A stretch of DNA of 42,018 nt from Bacteroidales bacterium (GCA_016285145.1 JAEEQE010000027.1:1-42018), one strand, 5' to 3'. Positions 7,888-17,271 are shown, counted from the first letter of the stretch. Numbers and translations are program-made. Notes: generated from the sequence alone by a model not told the origin.

Positions 7888-8274
7888 ATGACAGCAAAGA
7901 TAGTGAATCGTTATTCAGATGAGGAATTAGAGGAATTCAGAATACTCATAGAAAATAAGATTGCTGACGCCAAAAAGGCGATGGAAGTCTATCAGGATGC
8001 CTATAATGGCGCCGGGAACGACACCAACGACACGGCTCCCACGTTCAAGAACATGGAAGACGGCAACCAGGTGCTCTCCAAGGAGGAGAACAGTCGCCTG
8101 GCCGGTCGTTTGGACAAGTATATCGCCAACTTGGAGGCTGCGCTCATCCGTATCGAGAACAAGACCTACGGCATTGACCGCATCACCGGCAAGCTCATTT
8201 CCAAAGAACGTCTGAAAATCGTGCCTCACGCCACGTTAGACGTGGACTCCAAGTTGAACGAGAAAAAGAAATAA
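7888..8274 (+). CDS. TraR/DksA-family protein lacking zinc-finger cysteines
   Basis: 128 residues. The N-terminal half (YSDEELEEFRILIENKIADA) is a predicted coiled coil and the C-terminal YGIDRITGKLISKERLKIVP corresponds to the zinc-finger segment. DksA proteins enter the RNA polymerase secondary channel and modulate initiation. In most relatives this segment reads YGICR...; here Asp replaces the first Cys and no CxxC is seen anywhere, so zinc binding looks lost. The length and architecture fit the Bacteroidota clade. It has its own promoter, and lspA follows after 3 bases, a common neighbour pair in Bacteroidota. Confidence 0.88.
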   Translation: MTAKIVNRYSDEELEEFRILIENKIADAKKAMEVYQDAYNGAGNDTNDTAPTFKNMEDGNQVLSKEENSRLAGRLDKYIANLEAALIRIENKTYGIDRITGKLISKERLKIVPHATLDVDSKLNEKKK

Positions 8275-8277
8275 GGC

Positions 8278-8943
8278 TTGAGCAGGCAGAAGAAATTCCG
8301 GCTGATAGCCATAGCCATCGTGGCTGTGGTGTTGGTTATTGACCAGATCCTGAAATTCTGGGTCAAGACGCACATGACCATCGGCCAGTTGAATCCCGTG
8401 TTAGGCAACTGGTTCAATCTGCTTTTCATTGAGAACGCGGGCATGGCCTTCGGCCTCTCTTTCGGGCAGAATGTCGGCAAGCTGCTGTTGTCATTAGTGC
8501 GCATTGTGCTGGTGGTGTTCCTGTGCTGGTACTTGCATCGGCAGATCAGCCGCGACAAGCTGGACGGCCTCACCCTGACGGTCTTCTGTTTGGTGATTGC
8601 CGGCGCGTTGGGCAACATCATCGACTCCCTGTTCTACGGATTGATCTTCAGCGAGAGCACACCGGAGACCTTGGCCGTGCTGTTTCCGGACGGCGGCGGG
8701 TACGCCCCGTTCTTCTTCGGCCGGGTGGTGGACATGTTCTATGTGCGCCTGTTTCACATCCCCGACGGCTTTCCGCTGTGGGGTGGATCCTATTTCTTCC
8801 CGGCCATCTTCAACTTCGCCGATGCGTGCATCACCGTCGGCATCTTCCTGATGCTCATCTTCAACAAACGCTTCTTCCAGCCTTCGGCAAAAGAGGAACC
8901 CACAACGGATTCCGCCGAAACACCGGATGAGATTCATTCCTGA
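8278..8943 (+). CDS. lspA: Lipoprotein signal peptidase (signal peptidase II)
   Basis: 221 residues with four membrane segments. It cleaves prolipoproteins before the lipid-modified Cys in the inner membrane. The catalytic Asp pair is visible in FGRVVDM and FNFADACI, with IENAGMAFG and GALGNIIDSLFYG also conserved. An insertion between the third and fourth segments (about SESTPETLAVLFPDGGGYAP) is typical of Bacteroidota LspA, as is the C-terminal tail. The start is a TTG at 8278, three bases after the preceding stop; no ATG lies nearby. Confidence 0.95.
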   Translation: MSRQKKFRLIAIAIVAVVLVIDQILKFWVKTHMTIGQLNPVLGNWFNLLFIENAGMAFGLSFGQNVGKLLLSLVRIVLVVFLCWYLHRQISRDKLDGLTLTVFCLVIAGALGNIIDSLFYGLIFSESTPETLAVLFPDGGGYAPFFFGRVVDMFYVRLFHIPDGFPLWGGSYFFPAIFNFADACITVGIFLMLIFNKRFFQPSAKEEPTTDSAETPDEIHS

Positions 8944-8974
8944 TATTTTCAAGACAATTATTAAAACCAATATT

Positions 8975-11128
8975 ATGAAGAACTTTAGAAAAACATTATT
9001 GCTGTCCCTGATGACAGTGTTCTGCACGGCCGCTTTCGCCGTGAATCCGCCTGATGAGGGCATGTGGCTGCCGATGTTCATCAAAAACTACAACTACGCC
9101 ACCATGCAGAAGATGGGTCTGCATCTGACTGCCGAGCAATTGTACGACATCAACAACTCCTCACTCAAGGATGCAATCGTCCAACTGGGTGACGGTTTCT
9201 GCACCGGCGAGATGGTCTCCCGCGACGGTCTCATGTTCACGAACCACCACTGCGGCTACTCCTCTGTGGTAGAGCTCTCCACAGTGGAGCACGACTACCT
9301 GACCAACGGTTTCTTCGCCATGAGCAAGGAAGAGGAGCTTCGCGCCAACTTCCATGTCCATTTTTTGGAAAGAATGGAGGATGTGACGAGTATTGTCCTT
9401 GCAGGTGTGGACGAGAACACCTCCGAGACGGATCGTGAGAAGGCCATTTCAGCGGCCATCAAAAAACTCAAGGATGATAATTCGGGAGGAAAACGCTACA
9501 AAGTGGTAGTAAAACCCTTCTACGAAGGCAACGAATACTATATGTTCATTTACACCGAATATAAGGATGTTCGTCTGGTATGCGCTCCGCCTTCCGCCAT
9601 CGGCAAGTTCGGCGGTGACACTGACAACTGGATGTGGCCGCGCCACACGGGCGACTTCACCGTATTCCGCATCTACACGGCCCCCGATGGCTCGCCGGCA
9701 GAATATTCCAAGGACAATGTGCCATTGCATCCCAAGCATTTCCTGCCCATCAGCTTGAAAGGCTACCAGCCGGGCGACTACACGATGATCTGGGGCTATC
9801 CTGGTACAACGGAGCGTTTCAAGACCTCCTACGAGGTGCAAAACTCCATCGACATCGAAGGCCCTGCCTACTATGAACCGTTAGACATCATCCTTCCTGT
9901 CATCAGCGACGCCATGAATGCGGACGAGGCTGTCCGTCTGAAATATGCCGACGGCCATGCCAGCCTGGCCAACGGTTGGAAAAACCAAAAAGGTATGGTG
10001 GCCAGCTTGAAAGCCCTCAAGGTTGTGGAGACCAAACAGAAACAGGAGCAGGAACTCACCAACTGGATCAACCAGAACGAGAAAAGGAAAGCACGTTACG
10101 GCAACTGTCTGGACGAAATCGAAAAAGTGTGCAAGACCATTGACGGCAATGCCTACAAAGTCTATTTGGATGCCAATTTCGCACTCCGTTCCTCAGCTGT
10201 ACTGATGGCCGGTTGGCGTACTCAAAACAAACTCGAACTCAAGGATAAGGAAAAAACCTTGTCGGATGCCACCATTAAAGCTGTGCGGGCTGCGTATGAC
10301 AAAGCCGTTGACGATAAGGATATGGAAACGGAAATCAAGATCATCATGGCTACGCTGAAGATTTGGAACAATGTGCCGGAGTCCTACCGTCCCGACATCC
10401 CAGGCCTTTTGGCGAAGAATTTCAAGGGCAGCGAGGCCAACTTCGAGGCGGCTGTACGCAACTCCATCTTCATTTCCAAGGATAATCTGGAGAAATACCT
10501 GGCGAAACCCTCCAACAAAGTGTTGTACAAGGATCCTATCTATCTCTATTTGCAACAGTTGTCGGGTGTGATTTTCACCAACCAGCACATTTTCACAGAT
10601 ATGGGCAAGCTGGACATTCCTCGCCGCACCTATCTGGCCGCCCTCAAGGAGATGAACGCCTCCACCCCGATGTATCCGGATGCCAACAGCACCATGCGTA
10701 CCACTTTCGGCACGGTGTGCGACTACTATCCGGCGGATGGCGTACACTATAACTATTTCACCACCACAAAGGGCATCCTGCAAAAGGAGATTCCGGGCGA
10801 TCCCGAATTTGACGTGCCGGCTAAGCTGAAACAGCTTATCCTGAACCGCGACTTCGGCCAATATGCCGACAAAGACGGCGAACTGCACGTGTGTTTCCTC
10901 TCCAACAACGACATCACCGGCGGCAACTCCGGCAGCCCGATCATGAACGGCAATGGCGAGCTCATCGGCCTGGCCTTCGACGGCAACTGGGAGGCCTTGA
11001 GCAGTGACATCGTATTCAACACCGCCCTGCAGCGCTGCATCAACGTGGATGCCCGCTACGTGCTCTTCGTCATCGACAAGTTCGGTGGTGCCGGCTATCT
11101 GCTGAACGAAATGGATATTCGGAAATAA
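8975..11128 (+). CDS. S46-family dipeptidyl-peptidase, DPP7-like
   Basis: 717 residues starting MKNFRKTLLLSLMTVFCTAA, a signal peptide; the mature enzyme acts in the periplasm and removes dipeptides from peptides. The triad is visible: His in MFTNHHCGYSSV, Asp in PRHTGDFTVFR and Ser in GGNSGSPIMNG. Eighteen residues after the catalytic Ser the sequence reads AFDGNWEA. A Gly here is the DPP7 signature (hydrophobic P1), whereas DPP11 (Asp/Glu specific) has Arg. Such enzymes feed amino-acid-fermenting Bacteroidales. The start at 8975 is preferred because the longer frame from 8927 overlaps lspA and spoils the signal peptide. A strong terminator follows. Confidence 0.95.
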   Translation: MKNFRKTLLLSLMTVFCTAAFAVNPPDEGMWLPMFIKNYNYATMQKMGLHLTAEQLYDINNSSLKDAIVQLGDGFCTGEMVSRDGLMFTNHHCGYSSVVELSTVEHDYLTNGFFAMSKEEELRANFHVHFLERMEDVTSIVLAGVDENTSETDREKAISAAIKKLKDDNSGGKRYKVVVKPFYEGNEYYMFIYTEYKDVRLVCAPPSAIGKFGGDTDNWMWPRHTGDFTVFRIYTAPDGSPAEYSKDNVPLHPKHFLPISLKGYQPGDYTMIWGYPGTTERFKTSYEVQNSIDIEGPAYYEPLDIILPVISDAMNADEAVRLKYADGHASLANGWKNQKGMVASLKALKVVETKQKQEQELTNWINQNEKRKARYGNCLDEIEKVCKTIDGNAYKVYLDANFALRSSAVLMAGWRTQNKLELKDKEKTLSDATIKAVRAAYDKAVDDKDMETEIKIIMATLKIWNNVPESYRPDIPGLLAKNFKGSEANFEAAVRNSIFISKDNLEKYLAKPSNKVLYKDPIYLYLQQLSGVIFTNQHIFTDMGKLDIPRRTYLAALKEMNASTPMYPDANSTMRTTFGTVCDYYPADGVHYNYFTTTKGILQKEIPGDPEFDVPAKLKQLILNRDFGQYADKDGELHVCFLSNNDITGGNSGSPIMNGNGELIGLAFDGNWEALSSDIVFNTALQRCINVDARYVLFVIDKFGGAGYLLNEMDIRK

Positions 11129-11150
11129 ATCCGAAACAAAAAGATAATAG

Positions 11151-11177
11151 GGGCAGTCGGCAGCGACTGCCCTTTTT
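11151..11177 (+). terminator. Intrinsic terminator after the S46 peptidase gene
   Basis: GGGCAGTCG-GCAG-CGACTGCCC, a perfect 9-bp stem, followed directly by TTTTT. It ends only 12 bases before the next gene's start codon. Confidence 0.85.
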
Positions 11178-11189
11178 GACACCTTTTTA

Positions 11190-12977
11190 ATGAAAAATCG
11201 GAATCTTTTGTATGTGCTTTCCCGGTCGAGGCGCTTCATCAAGAAGCACCTCAGCAGCCGTGCCGTCGTTTTGTTCCTCAGTGGAGTGATTGGCGTGCTG
11301 GGTGCATTGGCGGCCATCGTTATCAAGAACCTGTTGCACTTCACCACCACCCTGCTCAGCCACACCTTTACTGGCAATGGCATCAACTACATCTACTTGA
11401 TTTTCCCCCCGATCGGCATACTTTTGACCATCTTGTTTGTAAAAAAAGTGGTACGCGACGACCTGAGCCACGGGGTCAGCATCGTGCTCAAATCGATTTG
11501 CAAGAGCGACGGCAAATTAAGATTCCACAATGTCTATTCCTCAATGGTGTCGAGTGCCTTGACGGTGGGATTTGGCGGATCTGTGGGTTTGGAGGCGCCG
11601 ATGGTGCTCACCGGATCGGCCATCGGCTCCAATATGGGCCGTTTCTTCCATCTGAATGCCAAGCAGACGACGTTGTTGCTGGCGTGCGGCTCCACGGCGG
11701 CCATGGCGGCCATTTTCAAAGCCCCTATTGCGGCCATCGTCTTCACCTTCGAGGTGTTGATGCTGGATCTGACGGGAAGTGCCATCCTGCCGCTGCTCAT
11801 CTCCGCGGCCACCGGCACAGTCATGTCCATGTTCTTCTTAGGCCGCGACGTGATGTTCACCATCGGGGCCACTCACGAGTTCTTCATCACCAACATCCCG
11901 CTCTATATCGTATTGGGGTTGTTGTGCGGACTGATTTCCGTCTATTTTCTGCGGGTTTCGCGACTGATAGACAAGATGATGCGAAAACTGCGTTACCCCT
12001 GGCTCAAGGCGGTGGTGGGTTCCTTGCTGCTCTGCTCGCTGATTTTCCTGTTCCCGGTATTCTACGGGGAGGGGTATGACAGCATCAACCTGCTGATTCA
12101 CGGCGACTATGCGGCACTGTTCCGCAATGCGCCCTTCGGTATGCCCAACACCAAAAGCGTGCTTTTCTTCGTAGGCATTGCCGGCATCATCCTGATGAAG
12201 GTGTTCGCCACCACGTTCACCACCTCGGCGGGCGGTGTAGGCGGCGTTTTTGCCCCCACGCTCTTTATCGGGGCCTTCACGGGCTTTCTGGTTTCCTCCG
12301 TGGCCCACTTCTTCACGGGCATGAACTTCCCCGTGGTCAACTTCATCCTCGCAGGCATGGCTGGCGTGATGACGGGCGTGATGCAGGCCCCGCTGACCGC
12401 CATGTTCCTGATTGCAGAACTCTCCGGCGGCTACACCCTGCTGATTCCGCTGATGATCACAGCCACCTTCTCTTACATCTGTACCAATCCGTTCGAGAAA
12501 TACTCGGTCTATACCCGACCGTTGGCGGAAAAAGGCAACCTCAAAACGCATAACAAAGACCGGTTTGCCTTGAAGAAACTGCAATGGCAGAAGATTTTGG
12601 ACACAAATATCAGCACCATCCCCGCGCACAGTACCCTGCGCACCTATACGGATGCGATTGCCCACTGCCGCCGCAACCTTTTCGTGGTGGTGAAAGACGG
12701 CAACATCTTCTCCGGTCTTCTTGTCATGGACGACCATCGGGAGGTGATCTTCAAGCCGGAGCTTTACGACCTGGTACGGGTGGAGGACCTGATGATAGAG
12801 CCTGAAGAATTTATTTATGAGGATGAAACAGCAGAGGAGGTGCTGGCAAAGTTCAACAAGACAGGCAATTTCAACATGCCGGTCATCACCCGCGACCGGC
12901 AGTATCTCGGATTCCTGTCGAAGGCGCGTTTCTTAGCCGAGTACCAGCAGTTCATCGCCGACGATTCCGAAGACTGA
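11190..12977 (+). CDS. ClC-family chloride channel/transporter with CBS domains
   Basis: 595 residues. About ten to twelve membrane helices occupy residues ~25-430, followed by a cytoplasmic tail with a tandem CBS pair (ILDTNISTIPAHSTLRTYTD; PEEFIYEDETAEEVLAKF) that may bind nucleotides. ClC signatures: GFGGSVGLEAPMVLTGS, where the gating Glu is kept but the usual GxEGP reads GLEAP, and GGVGGVFAPTLFIGAFTG. The gating Glu suggests possible Cl-/H+ exchange rather than pure channel activity. No TAnnTTTG element is seen between the preceding terminator and the start, so expression may depend on read-through or an unrecognised promoter. Confidence 0.92.
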   Translation: MKNRNLLYVLSRSRRFIKKHLSSRAVVLFLSGVIGVLGALAAIVIKNLLHFTTTLLSHTFTGNGINYIYLIFPPIGILLTILFVKKVVRDDLSHGVSIVLKSICKSDGKLRFHNVYSSMVSSALTVGFGGSVGLEAPMVLTGSAIGSNMGRFFHLNAKQTTLLLACGSTAAMAAIFKAPIAAIVFTFEVLMLDLTGSAILPLLISAATGTVMSMFFLGRDVMFTIGATHEFFITNIPLYIVLGLLCGLISVYFLRVSRLIDKMMRKLRYPWLKAVVGSLLLCSLIFLFPVFYGEGYDSINLLIHGDYAALFRNAPFGMPNTKSVLFFVGIAGIILMKVFATTFTTSAGGVGGVFAPTLFIGAFTGFLVSSVAHFFTGMNFPVVNFILAGMAGVMTGVMQAPLTAMFLIAELSGGYTLLIPLMITATFSYICTNPFEKYSVYTRPLAEKGNLKTHNKDRFALKKLQWQKILDTNISTIPAHSTLRTYTDAIAHCRRNLFVVVKDGNIFSGLLVMDDHREVIFKPELYDLVRVEDLMIEPEEFIYEDETAEEVLAKFNKTGNFNMPVITRDRQYLGFLSKARFLAEYQQFIADDSED

Positions 12978-13015
12978 TTTTAGTTGGAATTGTTTTTTAG
13001 AATAAACAGTAAACT

Positions 13016-13564
13016 ATGCAGATAATCACAACGCCTATTCCGGGGTTGCTCGTGCTGGAACCGAAAGTGTTTCACGACAACCGGGGTTATTTTTTTGAAA
13101 GTTATAATGAGAAGACCTTGGCGGAGGCTGGCATCCGGGAGAACTGGGTGCAGGACAACCAATCGTGTTCGCAGAAAGGGGTGGTACGTGGCCTTCATTT
13201 CCAACGTCCACCATACGCACAAGCCAAGCTGGTGCGCATCCTTGACGGTGCCGCCCTGGATTTTGCCGTGGACATCCGGAAGGGAAGCCCCACCTACGGG
13301 CAATATTTTTCCGTGCTGCTGACCGCCGACAACTTTCGGCAGTTCTACATCCCAGCGGGCTTCGCACACGGGTTCGCGGCCTTGGAAGACAACACCCTGT
13401 TCTTCTACAAGTGTTCCAATTTCTATAATAAGGAATCCGAAGGCAGCATCCGCTATGATGACCCCGACCTGCACATTGACTGGCAGGTGGAGCATCCCCT
13501 GACCTCGCCCAAGGATCTTACGGGCGATTTTTTGAAAGATTTTGATTCCCCGTTTTTGTATTAG
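13016..13564 (+). CDS. rfbC: dTDP-4-dehydrorhamnose 3,5-epimerase
   Basis: 182 residues, the usual length. It converts dTDP-4-keto-6-deoxyglucose to dTDP-4-keto-rhamnose in dTDP-L-rhamnose synthesis for surface polysaccharide. FHDNRGYFFESYNE, VVRGLHFQRPPYAQAKLVR (catalytic His in RGLHFQ), AVDIRKGSPTYG and IPAGFAHGFAAL are hallmark blocks of this cupin enzyme. The other rfb genes (A, B, D) are not in the window, so it is separated from its pathway partners here. The next gene starts 2 bases after its stop. Confidence 0.96.
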   Translation: MQIITTPIPGLLVLEPKVFHDNRGYFFESYNEKTLAEAGIRENWVQDNQSCSQKGVVRGLHFQRPPYAQAKLVRILDGAALDFAVDIRKGSPTYGQYFSVLLTADNFRQFYIPAGFAHGFAALEDNTLFFYKCSNFYNKESEGSIRYDDPDLHIDWQVEHPLTSPKDLTGDFLKDFDSPFLY

Positions 13565-13566
13565 TC

Positions 13567-14214
13567 ATGCCCAAGCTCATCATCTTCGATTTAGACGGCA
13601 CACTGCTCAACACCCTTGAAGACCTGGCAGATGCTGCCAACCATGTACTGGCTGCCCACCAATTCCCCACGCATCCAGTGGATGCCTACTGCTATTTTGT
13701 GGGCAACGGGATGCCCAAGCTCATTGAGCGCATTTTACCCGAAGAATATCGCCAAGGTCCGGTTTATGATACCTGTTTTGCTGAGTTTTTAGCCTATTAC
13801 AAAGAACACATGCATGATAAAACAACGGTATATCCTGGAATAACGGAACTTTTGGAACAGTTGCAGCAGCAGGGCGTGATGTTGGCGGTGGCAACAAACA
13901 AGGTGCATGAGGCGGTGGCACCGCTTATGGCGAATCTTTTTCCCACTGTCCGATGGGATGCCCTTTTCGGGCAACGTCCGGGCGTTCCGGTCAAGCCCGA
14001 CCCGGCCGTGGTTGCCGACATCCTAACCGCTACAGGATGTGGTGTGGAAGATGCGTTGTATTTGGGCGACTCCGCCGTGGATATGGAAACAGCGCACCGG
14101 GCTGGCGTGCGGGCCGTGGGCGTGCTGTGGGGCTACCGTCCACGCACGGAGCTGGCGAATGCCGGCGCCGAATTTATCATTGGAAAACCCGAAGAATTAT
14201 TGGAGATTTTATAA
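13567..14214 (+). CDS. HAD-superfamily phosphatase, phosphoglycolate-phosphatase-like
   Basis: 215 residues. HAD motif I is IFDLDGTLLNT (nucleophile Asp), motif II is AVATNKVHEAV, motif III the Lys in VPVKPDPAVV, and motif IV YLGDSAVDMETAHRAG. A four-helix cap follows motif I (NHVLAAHQF...), as in Gph-type phosphoglycolate phosphatases. The exact substrate cannot be fixed from sequence; pyrophosphatase or sugar-phosphatase activity is also possible. It follows rfbC by 2 bases, so the two are probably cotranscribed. Confidence 0.88.
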   Translation: MPKLIIFDLDGTLLNTLEDLADAANHVLAAHQFPTHPVDAYCYFVGNGMPKLIERILPEEYRQGPVYDTCFAEFLAYYKEHMHDKTTVYPGITELLEQLQQQGVMLAVATNKVHEAVAPLMANLFPTVRWDALFGQRPGVPVKPDPAVVADILTATGCGVEDALYLGDSAVDMETAHRAGVRAVGVLWGYRPRTELANAGAEFIIGKPEELLEIL

Positions 14215-14227
14215 CCAGGCATTAGGC

Positions 14228-15406
14228 TCAATTCACCCTCTTTCTTTTCAACACCTTGCTTTTTCCACCTTCCACAACAGTCACTTCCACGGTGACCTCC
14301 TCGATGTGGCCGGCTGATTTCGACAAAACGGTGGACTTTCCTTTGTAATCTGCAAACAGCTGCACCCAGTAATCGTCGCACACACCAACCCCCATTCGGG
14401 TGCATTTGGGATCCAAAATGGCATCGCGGTGGCCGGGCGATTCCATCCATCGCTTCACAAATGTGCTCGGAAGACCATCATAACCCCATCCGAGGTTCTC
14501 ACGAGTCCACCAGCCAGCCCCCCATACTTCATAAATAATCTCGTCGCCGCGATCTCCGTTGGGGCGTACGTGCGATATTTTTCCGAGTGCCTTCACTTCT
14601 GCGGCCCGAATCATGGCCAATTCCGTCAGTGTGGCATCCATAATGTGAGGCTTGAGCCCATTGGCCACCCGCTCCTTGTTCGTAAGATCCACCACTTCTA
14701 TCGCCTTGAAGTAGTCGAAGTGTCCGGATATTTTAACACTGGTGGGTGTCAAATCGGTGTCCGATTTCACCCGAGTCAGCGGAGTGGTCTGCTCGCCCTT
14801 GCTTGTACCGATGCTGATTTCCGTGGTCCACTGGCCATTCGGAATTTCCTTATCCGTGCCATTGTCAGGCATCAGGAAGAACACCCAATAGTAGAAACCT
14901 TGTGGGGATAGGAACGCTCCGCAGCCGATGGAATGCATGGCGGCAGTGTATAAGGCGGCACTTCCCCTTCTGCGTTTTTCTTTTAGGAAGCTGACCACCG
15001 CATCGGCACCGGCATAGGCTTGGGGGATGTAGAGGTTATGTTCCAGATACAAGAAGACATATTCGACGTTCGGTTGTGTGGCATGCCGTTGCTCGCCGAT
15101 CAGTGTGAGGTTGTCGTCCCCGTTGGGCCGTTTATCATAATAGGATAAGAATTTCTGAACTTGCTCTATTTCAACGCGGTAGGCGAATTCGGCGGCACGA
15201 AGCATCGCGGCCTCGGTGAGGGCAGCATCCATTTTCAGGGGTGCGAGCTTTTTTTCCTGCCGTTCCTCGTTGATGTTCGCCACCACCTGGCTGGCTTTGT
15301 CATAGTCGAACACGCCGCTGATGGTGTGGGGAGTTTGCGCGGCGGCGGGACAGATAGCCATCGTGCAGAGCAGGATGACAAATAGGGTGCAACTAGTTTT
15401 GGACAT
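14228..15406 (-). CDS. Exported protein with two CAP/SCP-like repeats
   Basis: 392 residues with signal peptide (CTLFVILLCTMAICPAAAQ). Two related halves are visible. The first runs from FDYDKASQVVANINEERQEK through LKMDAALTEAAMLRAAEFA and RPNGDD. The second runs from FDYFKAIEVVDLTNKERVAN through HIMDATLTELAMIRAAEVKA, RPNGDRGDE, RENLGWG and MESPGHRDAIL. The second half has the full CAP signature (xxGHRxxIL; GVGVCDDYWVQLF); the first is more degenerate. CAP domains occur in secreted proteins with varied roles such as lipid or peptide binding. It is convergent with the HAD phosphatase gene, 13 bases apart. The biological role is unknown. Confidence 0.8.
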   Translation of the reverse strand: MSKTSCTLFVILLCTMAICPAAAQTPHTISGVFDYDKASQVVANINEERQEKKLAPLKMDAALTEAAMLRAAEFAYRVEIEQVQKFLSYYDKRPNGDDNLTLIGEQRHATQPNVEYVFLYLEHNLYIPQAYAGADAVVSFLKEKRRRGSAALYTAAMHSIGCGAFLSPQGFYYWVFFLMPDNGTDKEIPNGQWTTEISIGTSKGEQTTPLTRVKSDTDLTPTSVKISGHFDYFKAIEVVDLTNKERVANGLKPHIMDATLTELAMIRAAEVKALGKISHVRPNGDRGDEIIYEVWGAGWWTRENLGWGYDGLPSTFVKRWMESPGHRDAILDPKCTRMGVGVCDDYWVQLFADYKGKSTVLSKSAGHIEEVTVEVTVVEGGKSKVLKRKRVN

Positions 15407-15543
15407 AATGGCGATTTTTGTTTACACAGGATAACGCAGGGAATGCGAGGAATATTGTGGTTTTTGGTTGAAGTTTAAGATGGAATAAGTTTGTCTCTAC
15501 AGGTCAACTTCTGTATCGTTGCCTAAATAAATTTTCCTCTTCA

Positions 15544-17196
15544 CTAGTTCGCATCTTTCTTCATGTTATAATAATAGATGAGTTTACCGCATCTACAGTC
15601 GTGGGAAAGGAATTTGTATATGGGTGCGCCGGAAAGTTCCCAAATGTATGATGCGTCGAGCGAGCAGGGGAAAATCTCGCGACCACGACCGTCAAGATAG
15701 CCCATTCGTTTGTTATCGTCGAAAACCTCCCAAAAGTACGAGAACCCTGTAGTATCGGAGAAATAAATCGGCTCTATTTCTTTGTAATAGAGACTCAGCA
15801 CGCGGCCATTCTTTTTGTCAGCGAGTGCCCATTTTCCCTCGCTGTTGGCCACCACCAGCATATCGCCGTCCTCCTGTGCACCCCAGCAGGTGAGCAGCTT
15901 CCGGCCCTTGCCGTTGAAGACATCGACCTTCCCAGATGCGCGACGGGCGAAGATGATATCGTCGCCACTGGCATCGGCCGCAACATAGCGCAAGGGGACA
16001 ATTACGCGACCCTTGCGGTTCACAATACCCCAATGCAGGGAGTCAACAGCCACGCTGAACAGCGTCTCCGACCAGTATTGAGATGCATCGTAGTAGCGTT
16101 GCGGCAGCAGTTTTCCTTTCGGACTGACAATCTGCCACTTGTCGGCCACCTCCACCAATGGAAACTCGTAGCGGATGTTATCTTCGTCAAAGTGAAGCGG
16201 AGGGTCCGTCTGCACCACACACCCCAAAGTGTCGAGAATCTCCGCTGAACCATCCGGCAAAATGCCCACAATCCATCCATTGCTGTACACTTCTCCGAGA
16301 TTGAAAAGTTCCTTGTAGCGATGCGGGGTGAGTGTGCGGAACTGCGCGTCGGCCAGACAATAAAGGCCCGATGTGTCTTTCATGCTCATCAGATTGGGAT
16401 ACATCGGATGGATTTCTCTATAGCGTATAGGTAACACAATTTCCCCACTATGATTCACCAACCCCTGCAGATTTGTCTTCCGTTCGATGATAGGCATATA
16501 AGATTCTCTACATGAATGGTCGTAGTAAACTCTATAGTTATCCAAGGAATACAAGGTGTCGGGCTCGCGGAGCCAGCGGCCGTCATAGTCCATCAGTCCC
16601 CAGCACCCGTTGGTATCCTCAACCGTAATCATCCTGTCGGCGAAATTAATACGCTTATAGATGGGCGGAATCACCTCGCGACCATATTCATTGAGGCAGC
16701 CTTTCAAGCCAGAATACGATGTATATGTGAGTCTGGGATGTATATCGGTCCGATTGTAACAGGGATGATAGTAATCGTTGAGGGCAAGATCGCGATGGCG
16801 GAACGGAATCACGGTGAAACCTCTGAGGTCCACCACGCCTCGGAGTTTGTCCTTGTAGGGGATGAGGAAAAGATCCTCCCGGCAGTTGGGGATGGGCAGC
16901 GGCTCAACATCGTAGAAAAAAATCTTCATCATGTACCCTTCCCAAGTCATCACATTCCACCGCCTATCGCGTTTCGCAATGATGTAGTCGTGCTGATAGA
17001 CTTTCCCGCTGTAGATGGTGATGTCCTCAAACTCGCAAGGCAGCACCGTTTTCCCGGTGCCATCGATAAGCCCGAAGAGGGTGTCCTGCCACACGAGCAG
17101 CCGCGCACGTGCGTATGGTGACTGCGCATTTGCGGACTGGATGCCTATTCCAAGGAATAACACGCTGATCAGGAATACAATGGTGAATCTTTTCAT
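15544..17196 (-). CDS. Exported WG-repeat protein
   Basis: 550 residues starting MKRFTIVFLISVLFLGIG, a clear signal peptide. The mature part is built of WG (KWG-type) beta repeats of ~35-45 residues: FGLIDGTGKTVLPCEF, KGCLNEYGREVIPPIY, CWGLMDYDGRWL, LQGLVNHSGEIVLPIRY, HWGIVNRKGRVIVPLRY and GYLDGRGREIFP. WG proteins of Bacteroidota are exported and of unknown function. The start at 17196 is chosen over the open frame to 17445 because a promoter element sits at 17210-17217 and the extension overlaps nadD. Divergent from nadD with 75 bases between. Confidence 0.85.
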   Translation of the reverse strand: MKRFTIVFLISVLFLGIGIQSANAQSPYARARLLVWQDTLFGLIDGTGKTVLPCEFEDITIYSGKVYQHDYIIAKRDRRWNVMTWEGYMMKIFFYDVEPLPIPNCREDLFLIPYKDKLRGVVDLRGFTVIPFRHRDLALNDYYHPCYNRTDIHPRLTYTSYSGLKGCLNEYGREVIPPIYKRINFADRMITVEDTNGCWGLMDYDGRWLREPDTLYSLDNYRVYYDHSCRESYMPIIERKTNLQGLVNHSGEIVLPIRYREIHPMYPNLMSMKDTSGLYCLADAQFRTLTPHRYKELFNLGEVYSNGWIVGILPDGSAEILDTLGCVVQTDPPLHFDEDNIRYEFPLVEVADKWQIVSPKGKLLPQRYYDASQYWSETLFSVAVDSLHWGIVNRKGRVIVPLRYVAADASGDDIIFARRASGKVDVFNGKGRKLLTCWGAQEDGDMLVVANSEGKWALADKKNGRVLSLYYKEIEPIYFSDTTGFSYFWEVFDDNKRMGYLDGRGREIFPCSLDASYIWELSGAPIYKFLSHDCRCGKLIYYYNMKKDAN

Positions 17197-17209
17197 AACT
17201 TTCAACAGG

Positions 17210-17217
17210 CAAAGATA
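17210..17217 (-). promoter_or_regulatory. TAnnTTTG promoter element for the WG-repeat gene
   Basis: Minus-strand TATCTTTG, 14 bases upstream of the start codon, giving a very short leader. It faces away from the nadD element, whose near edge is 22 bases away. Confidence 0.55.
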
Positions 17218-17238
17218 AGAAATTATTTCATTTTTTCG

Positions 17239-17246
17239 TACTTTTG
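17239..17246 (+). promoter_or_regulatory. TAnnTTTG promoter element for nadD
   Basis: TACTTTTG 26 bases upstream of the nadD ATG. The two divergent elements share a 22-bp gap, so polymerase binding at one could hinder the other. Confidence 0.55.
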
Positions 17247-17271
17247 CCCCCTCTGATAAACGACACCCCTT

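Noticed and set aside
10193-11386. 397-codon minus-strand frame over the S46 peptidase gene
   Set aside because: The plus strand encodes a full peptidase with all catalytic motifs; the antisense frame has no recognisable domain.
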